A stretch of 13,424 nucleotides of DNA, taken from contig JADGJG010000722.1 in NCBI GenBank assembly GCA_027596195.1, positions 1-13,424 of the forward strand. Reading direction: 5' to 3'. This DNA is from Podochytrium sp. JEL0797 (taxonomy: Eukaryota > Chytridiomycota > Chytridiomycetes > Chytridiales > Chytriomycetaceae). Each line of letters opens with the position of its first letter. Position 1 is the first letter of the stretch. Position numbers and translations under genes: made by a program. The notes under the pieces were generated by a model. It did not search any database and was not told the DNA's origin. It saw only the letters and a program-made list of their open reading frames with translations. Below are positions 7,398 through 13,424 of the stretch, piece after piece.

Positions 7398-7891
7398 AAT
7401 TTTTTTGGTGTGAGTCCATGATGACTCGAAAAAAAAAATGGGATATCACATGAATGAGCACGGGCAACGATTTCACTGTTGACGCGTTCACATATCACGG
7501 GAGATGTGGTAATCGAAACATTTTTATGGGGTTCACTCTTCTGGGAGCGCGTTTGCACACCTTCCTTACCATAGCTACTAAAAGAGGGGAAGGGGTGCGA
7601 AAAAAAAGGCAGAGTTCGGACAGGGCGGTTCTTTGGGCGGTATTCACATATCATTGCAGCACGAATGCGAGGAGTTGAATAAGGGCCCGCGTTGTGGTCG
7701 TGACGGATCAAAGTAGTAATGGTATAATTGGTGCTTGTAACGCACCACAGTGATACCACGTTTGAGGGAATCATCACGGTGACTTTCGTTTGAAAGTGAT
7801 GCATGACTCGCCGAAAAAACGATTCTCTTGTTTCGCTTTCGTTCGGCTATTTTCCGACAATTTTTGAGACACTTGACAAAGTTCACCACGA
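7398..7891. other. Intergenic region with duplicated promoter material
   Basis: 494 bp between the divergent GNAT and channel genes. It holds the relic fragment starting at 7453 and other repeated pieces: gagggaatcat, which is the GNAT start-codon region at 7387-7397, recurs at 7764-7774, and each copy is followed by atgactcg plus an A run (about 7422-7438 and 7803-7818). The parts look like two diverged copies of one segment containing the GNAT start, the promoter and the channel start. No other gene is evident. Confidence 0.6.
7453..7560 (+). pseudogene. Decayed partial copy of the channel gene 5' end
   Basis: The fragment begins ATGAGC and encodes MSTGNDFTVDAFTYHG, against MSAGNDITVDAFNYTG at the start of the channel gene 439 bp downstream. 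Similarity resumes at TGGGGTTCA and ends with CTGGGAGCGCGTTTG, matching the S0 segment (GARL). About 65 bases of the intact gene between these blocks are missing. The bases just ahead of the ATG also match (tatcacatga against ttcaccacga). Beyond about 7560 the similarity fades, and nothing of exons 2-6 follows. It is best read as a truncated tandem duplicate, not a working gene, although a very small protein could still be made. Confidence 0.75.
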
Positions 7892-10800
7892 ATGAGCGCG
7901 GGCAACGATATCACCGTTGACGCGTTCAACTACACGGGCGAATATATTAACGCCACATTCGATACAGTAGTCGAAGCGATCGAGGCAGAAAAGGAGTACA
8001 ACATTCTCCTGTGGGGTCCATTCGTGTTGATCCCCGCCTGCATTTTGGGAGCGCGTTTGATCAAGTACCTTTACAAGCTGCATCAATCAATCAAATATGG
8101 ATATGGTGCGTTCGTTTATATTCGCGATTGTGATCTGATTGTAATCTGCTTGTAGATGAGGATTTGCTCGACGACCCGTTGCGGCAGTTGGGTCTTGCTC
8201 AGCTCGGATTGTCCATTAATCGAGGATATGACGATCTTAATGATATTCGTAAAATCAGAAAGGAGCAAAGAAAGGTGAGCTCTGCATATTCCAGACTTTC
8301 TGACTGAGCCGGAGGCTCAAAACAGCTTGAAAACCGAATCAACCGCAAAGACCGTAAATCTGATCAGCCACCCGAATCCAAACACGAAAAGAAGATCCCC
8401 GAAGCTACTGGAGTTTCCGCATTTATTGCGAGACCGCTGTTCTTGGCTGAAAACTATTTGGCCGCGTTCCACCTCCAAACCCAAAAGACATGGATGGATC
8501 ACTTCTCTCCGGAAGCCATTCGTCGATGGTTTGATTCATCCACGTTTGGTCGCTTCTGGATGATGTTTCAAGTGCTTTGTACGTTTGTTAGTATCATCAA
8601 CTACGTATTTTTGACATACGCGATCCAAAATGAGGAGAGAACGTTCATCAAGTTCTTGGATGTCGCGTTGGCTGCTGTTTTTCTCGCGGATTATTCCATT
8701 TCTCTCTACATTGCAGATGATAGATTGGCATTCTATTTCAACTATTCTTCAATGATTGACCTGATTTCGATCGTGCCGCCGTTCATTTACCTGATTGTTC
8801 GCGATCACAGCCAATTCATTTGGTTCCTCGGACTTCTTCGAATCCTGAGAGCCTCACGTATTCTCAGAACCTACCGTCTTCTGTCGTTCCAGGAAACGGA
8901 AGAAACGCGTGAACTCACCATTGTTGCGTTGACGTTCTGCAATTTCATCTTTCTGTCTGCGAGTATCATCAATGCACTCGAGACGATTAATATGAATAAG
9001 CAAAGTTCACCGAGTTTGACGTATTGGCATGATTCGCTTTATTATATCATGGTTACGTTTAGTACGATTGGGTTTGGGGATTTGACGCCTTCGTCTACGG
9101 CTTCGAGGGTTGTTGTCATGATTCTGATTGTAAGAATTTTGATATTGAAATTCATGATTTGTTGCTGATGTCGGTCTTTTCACAGGTGTTCGTCATCATT
9201 TATGTTCCCGTCCAAACCACCCGCATGACAGAAATCTACTACTCCAGCAGCCCCTACCAACGGGCAAAATACACTCCCTCCAAATCATTAGCCCACGTGA
9301 TCCTCTCTGGATCCGTCAGCTACACGGGCATCGTCGACTTTTGCAAAGAATTCTTTGCCGCGGATGATTCCTCCAACGTTGTGATCCTGTCACAGAGTCT
9401 CCCTGGTCTTCCGATCCGGAAACTTTTGCGTCATCCCATGTATCGAAACCGTGTTCATTATCTGTGTGGAAGTGCGCTGAGTGCGGGGGATTTGAAGCGC
9501 GCGGGGGCAAAGTATGCGACTGCGTTGTTTTTGATTAATGAACCGATTGATACGGCGACGGGGGCTCCGTCGCATGAAGATGAACAGATTAGAGTTACGA
9601 GGGGGGCCGATGCGGAGATTCTTATGCAGGCTCTTGTTGCGAAGAAGATTTATCCGGGGATTCCTGTGAGTCGTTGTTATATTTTACTTTGTCTATCGAG
9701 TGCACCTATTGACACTGGCATTTCTGTTTTCCATGGTTTAGATTATTGGAGAAGTTCTTGATATTCGCAGTCAAGACCTCAGCACCCACTGCGGATGTGA
9801 CCGCGTTCTCTGCAGTGATAAATTCAAAATGGCCATTCTTGCCCGCGAATGCCTGGTTCCTGGGTTCCTCACGCTCGCATTGAACATCATCAGCACGTAC
9901 TCCAACGAACAAAGCCCGTTTCATGAAACCGAGCCTTGGATGTACGAATACACTCTCGGAGCCTCGAATCAAATCTTTTCGTTCAAGATCCCACCGGGGT
10001 TGAGTATGCTCAAGTGGGAGGAGGTTGTGGAGAGTGTGTTCAAGACGTTTAATGTTACGATTTTTGCGGTTGTGAGTCTTGGTGGACCGCAGATTGGCAA
10101 GTTGAGGTTGAATCCTGGAAGGGAGTATGTGACTCGTGGGGACGATGTGTTGTTTTGTTTGACGAATGGGGGGGATGAAGTCGTGTTGCGGTTGTCGATT
10201 CAGTTTAAAGATCAGATGCCTAGAGAGCAGTTGGAGATGTTGGAGTTGGATGCGGAGTTGAGTGATAAGTTGACGCCGATTACGGCTGTTATTCCGGGGA
10301 GTGTTGAGAGCTTGGAGGGGGAACGCGCGCCTTTGAATGAAGCCGTGAAGCCGGTTGGGTTGGGAAGTAGTGAATCTATTGCGGAGCTCCAGGGGCACAT
10401 TATTCTCTGTGGAAACGTCTCTGCAAGAGGAATTCGCCACTTTGTTCATTCAATCCGGAAAGCCGAAGCGGACTATCAAGCAACTCTTGCTGTCGGATCT
10501 GCTCACCACACTATTAAAATCGTGTGTCTGATGGAAGCAACCACGGATGCCACCACAGGCAGCGGAAACGAAGGCGACACTGGGATTTGGGCCGACATCT
10601 TGAATGACGGAAACGTGAAAATCGTGAAGGGAACGCCGCTCAAGAAAACGAGTTTGGTCATTTGTGGGATCGCAAAGTGCAGACGCATTGTCATTTTCTC
10701 GACGCCCATTGCTGCACCAACCAAATCGGACAATGCCAATATTCTGCCGGATGCGAGTTCGATTTTCATTATCAAAATGATTCAGGAGGTTCGTATTCAC

Positions 10801-11697
10801 GTGTTTTGAAGTTCTTGTATTCATTTTTATGACCAGGAATGGCCCGCTGTGAATTTTACCGTCGAGCTCGTGAGTGGTCTCAATGTGCGCTACTTTGGTG
10901 CCAAGCAGAGAGCCATCGAATGGGACACTGACAATCTCCGAATGCAATCCATTCTCAACAACTACACTCTCAGTATCCACGACCGCATCTCACTTTACAA
11001 AAAGATTCGTCAGAGAGGAGCTGACCACGAAGGTTTCTTGTGGCAGCTCTACCGCTTCATTTGGCCTGCCGCGGTGGACAAAAATATGAGTTCCAGTCGT
11101 CAATATCTGCCCGTTCCGAGATCTACAACACCTATTCCTAAAAGCAACGCACCCAGTGACGACACGTCAGACAACAAACCCATGCTCGTCGATTCCACTG
11201 AACCATCACCCGAAGAAGGACCAACAGGCAAAGCATCTTCCTCTGTCTCAGGTGCTTACTTGCAAAAGCTGGTTGAAGAAGCCGAGCTCAACGAAAGCGG
11301 GTTCCACCCGTTCCTCAGCCACCACTTTGACAAAAACTTTGCACAAGGGCGCGTAATTCCCGTCAGTTTCTTGCACTCGCTTCTGGCTCAGTCGTATTTC
11401 CGCCCTTATGTCGGCGACATTGTTTCTGCCCTCGCTTCCTGTGTGACTCAAATTCGCGTTCCTGCAAAGTATCATGGGCGCAAGTATTCGGACCTTTTGA
11501 CTTATCTGTTGAAGCGGGACATGATTCCTTTGGGGCTGTATCGCTTGTCGAACCGTGGGGAAGGCAAGAGCGGGAAGGGGAAAGGTACGGGATATGGAAT
11601 GGAAGGAGAGGGTCGCAGCAAGTATGTTTACACCAATTGCCGTGGGTTTGACGTTGTGGACCAAGAGGACTTGGTGTTTGTTGTGCCTCGCAGCTGA
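7892..11697 (+). CDS. Slo/BK-type potassium channel with two RCK domains
   Basis: Tetrameric K+ channel subunit. Exons 7892-8105, 8156-8274, 8326-9129, 9186-9665, 9742-10788, 10837-11697 give 1174 aa; introns are 48-76 bp, all GT-AG. An extracellular N-terminus (sequons N13, N20) and an extra segment S0 (about 38-61) are BK hallmarks. S1 187-210, S2 218-240, S3 251-269, S4 277-297 with Arg at every third residue (283, 286, 289, 292, 295), S5 308-330, selectivity filter TIGFGD (358-363), S6 369-392 ending in YVP as in BK. RCK1 starts near HVILSGSV (416) and RCK2 near GHIILCGNV (757); the C-terminal LLAQSYF and LVFVV elements also match Slo. A Ser/Pro-rich linker (about 971-1028) interrupts RCK2. 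No acidic calcium-bowl run is visible. Ion selectivity is firm; the gating ligand is unknown. Confidence 0.93.
8305..8319 (+). other. Hairpin in channel intron 2
   Basis: TGAGCC-gga-GGCTCA is a perfect 6-bp inverted repeat with a 3-base loop. It sits between the probable branch point (CTGAC, 8300-8304) and the acceptor AG (8324-8325), where folding would shorten the effective branch-to-acceptor distance. Confidence 0.6.
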
Positions 11698-11776
11698 TGA
11701 TTTTTTTTCTGCATCAATCTGATTTTCTGTTTTCTGTTTTTTGTCCGAAACATTTGTCGCCAAACAATTCCAGGCG
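11698..11776 (+). other. 79-bp spacer between channel and MT-A70 genes
   Basis: The channel ends in tandem stops TGATGA, followed by T-rich sequence (T8, then TTTTCTGTTTTCTG) to the next start codon. It must hold the channel 3' UTR and the whole promoter of the next gene. No AATAAA is present. CCAG just before the ATG could be an acceptor of a 5' UTR intron, but no matching upstream exon is evident. Confidence 0.5.
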
Positions 11777-13270
11777 ATGCCGCCCAAATCAGCATCCACC
11801 CGACCCAAACGCAAGGCGCCAGCACGACACGTCCCACTCGAATCTGAGCCAGCACGGCGATCGAACCGGTCTACGAATGCGAGGTGAGAAGGGGAATGGA
11901 AGAGCATCGCTACAATCCTTTTGTTCAGCTCTGCCTTCTACGTTGGCTACGCGGACGACTCCGAGTCGATCGACTCGATCATGCGCAAGTTCAACGAGCT
12001 CGAGGCGCTCAAGGTCGAGGTTGCCCAGGCAAAGACAAGGCAGCCCGTGTCCGACCAGGGCGCTTCGTCCTCACTTGTGTCCGAAGACCCCGCAGCGTCA
12101 GCCGATGGCGGAGATGTCGAACTGGGCCAGCGCGAACTCGAGGAGCTCTTCCGACGCACCTCGAAGGGCGTCAACGTGAAGCAGCTGGTCTCGAATCCAC
12201 ACGTCATGCAGCAAATCATTATGGACGAGGAGGGCAGTTGGTCCGGTGGTGAAGCCGAGGAGGACGATTATTACTGGGAGGAGGGCGATTCAGACAATGA
12301 CGAGTTGGCTGCTCTCGAATTGCCGGGCGAATTGGGCCTCAGCGAGTTGAGTGTGTCCATCCATGCCATCCCAGATGCATCGACTGATTGTACGAACTGG
12401 TGCTGTGTAGCCCATTGTCCAGTACGAAACCCGCTCCTCGGAAGCGGAAACGACGCGAAAACGCGACTGCAACTGCAGACAACAACAGCAGCATTGGAGC
12501 CAAAGTCAGCAAGCAAGCGAGAAACAAAGCTGGAATCATTCAAGCATTTCAATCGGGATCATCGAAGGCGCAGCTGCCATGTGCCAGGTCGGTTCCATTC
12601 GGTTGTCTCATGCTCCCATTTCATTCATCGCGACAAAACCCCAGACCCGATCCAACCAAACCAATCCACATCCGTATTCCGAAACCTTTAGCCCGCGCAT
12701 GGGGTCGTCCGATCGAATTGCTTTCAGCACCGGAAGGACAAGAGCCCGTCGCGACCAAATTCAAATCTCTCAGAGCCTCTATTCTCGACCCATCCGTACT
12801 CGAAACTGTTGCTCAAACTTGCAAGAATGCAATCGTTGTATACATGGATCCTCCATTGTGCTTGGACTCGGATCGAGTGGATGGAAAGCGGGAGGACGGG
12901 AGGATCACAACCAGCGAGCTGGTACGTTTGCGGGCGGTTGCGAATACTGCCACTGTTCATGTAACGCGTTTCTCAAAGTATATAATATCCAGGCCAAACT
13001 CGATATACCGTCGTTGATCAAGGCCGGATTCTTGTTCATTTGGGCCGAGAAGGAATTCACACCCAAAATCCTGGTTCGCGCATTTTGAATTCACGTATGC
13101 CCTTGTATCGCATCCACTCACACTTTCTTGAACAGAAAATCGCCGACTCCTGGGGATTCCGATACGTAGAGAATTTCGCGTGGATCAAATGGACGAAATG
13201 GCACCGAATCGCCACCGAACCGGGGCGGTTCTTCAAAAAGTCGAAAACTACGTGCTTTATTTTCCGAAAG
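11777..13270 (+). CDS. MT-A70-family adenine methyltransferase-like protein with DPPL motif, 3' partial
   Basis: Probable nuclear subunit of an RNA or DNA N6-adenine methyltransferase complex. Exons 11777-11883, 11929-12345, 12411-12921, 12993-13073, 13136-13270 give 417 aa before the window ends. The N-terminus is basic (RPKRKAPAR), followed by an acidic stretch (about 144-161) and a second nuclear signal PRKRKRR (184-190). The MT-A70 fold begins near 310: VVYMDPPLCL (321-324 is DPPL where catalytic members have DPPW), then KLDIPSLIKAGFLFIW, SWGFRYVENFAWIKW and KTTCFIF. DPPL resembles the EPPL of METTL14, the catalytically dead partner of METTL3. Introns of 71 and 62 bp are clear; the intron 2 donor (GTTGAG, 12346) is weak and 12304 is an alternative. 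After AAG at 13270 a GTTGGA donor probably starts another intron, so the C-terminal third is missing. Confidence 0.8.
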
Positions 13271-13424
13271 GTTGGATTTGTTTTTGGTCAGAGTGATTGA
13301 CGCTGGTAGGGGGGGGGGGGGGGGGGGGGCAAAAAAATTTTTGGTTTTTTTTTAAAGGACGGTGAATAAATTTAACTGAACAAACACCCCAACCCAGATT
13401 TTGAATTTTTTTTAAAAAAGGCCA
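13271..13424. other. Probable intron start and low-complexity right edge
   Basis: If read through from 13270, the frame stops at 13298-13300 after ten codons that resemble nothing, so an intron beginning GTTGGA is more likely. The rest is low complexity: G21 at 13309-13329, A7, several T runs and A6. The next MT-A70 exon is not found here. Poor sequence quality near a contig end is a reasonable alternative. Confidence 0.5.
13309..13329. repeat. 21-base G homopolymer
   Basis: Twenty-one consecutive G, followed directly by C and seven A. Together with the C run at 3-65 it brackets the window, which suggests contig-edge artefacts or genuine homopolymers that stop assembly. Confidence 0.9.

Noticed and set aside
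7636..7680. Possible third copy of the channel start region (ttcacatatca, cacgaatg)
   Set aside because: Only 8-11 base matches in inconsistent order; not enough to claim homology.
12588..12644. Possible 57-bp in-frame intron in the MT-A70 gene (CAG|GTCGGT to CCCCAG)
   Set aside because: The frame is open without it, the GTC donor is unlike others here and no branch point is visible. It was left as coding, although removal would be silent to the frame.
13271..13300. Ten-codon extension to a stop after the last MT-A70 exon
   Set aside because: The MT-A70 fold still needs its C-terminal third here, and a GT donor stands exactly at 13271, so the stop is probably intronic.

Overview
This window looks like compact nuclear DNA of a fungus, most likely an early-diverging (chytrid-like) lineage. 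Evidence: every multi-exon gene has short GT-AG introns (mostly 45-127 bp, several with a CTRAY-type branch point), intergenic gaps are small (51-494 bp), and the gene set combines a fungal two-domain fluoride exporter, an ARL8 GTPase, a rhodopsin-like receptor, a Slo/BK-type potassium channel and an MT-A70 methyltransferase-family protein. That mix fits zoosporic or other early-diverging fungi better than yeasts. The lineage is an inference. No rRNA, tRNA, CRISPR array, transposon or viral sequence was found.

Layout, left to right. 1-403: a 63-base C run and non-coding DNA. 404-1520 (-): fluoride exporter FEX, 2 exons. 1521-1942: intergenic. 1943-3049 (-): class A (rhodopsin-like) 7TM receptor, 2 exons. 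3050-3358: intergenic. 3359-4879 (-): ARL8 small GTPase, 7 exons including a 19-bp microexon and one 484-bp intron that holds a long antisense reading frame. 4880-4930: 51-bp divergent promoter. 4931-6758 (+): F-box/leucine-rich-repeat protein with a Gly/Ser-rich tail. 6822-7397 (-): intronless GNAT acetyltransferase, convergent with the F-box gene. 7398-7891: intergenic region carrying a decayed tandem copy of the start of the next gene. 7892-11697 (+): Slo/BK-like potassium channel, 6 exons, 1174 aa. 11777-13270 (+): MT-A70-family protein with DPPL in place of the catalytic DPPW motif, at least 5 exons, cut off at the right edge. 13271-13424: intron or low-complexity sequence with a 21-base G run.

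The genes do not form a pathway. They are ordinary eukaryotic housekeeping and membrane genes packed tightly: three share promoters or terminators with a neighbour (ARL8/F-box head to head; F-box/GNAT tail to tail; GNAT/channel head to head). The points most worth a second look are (i) the MT-A70 protein, which looks like the non-catalytic METTL14/MTA9-type partner of an adenine methyltransferase complex; (ii) the BK-type channel, which keeps S0, voltage sensor, pore and two RCK domains but appears to lack recognisable calcium-binding residues; (iii) the relic duplication ahead of that channel; and (iv) sharp switches of G/C strand skew inside single genes. Exon joins were worked out by eye from splice signals and protein continuity; none has transcript support here.
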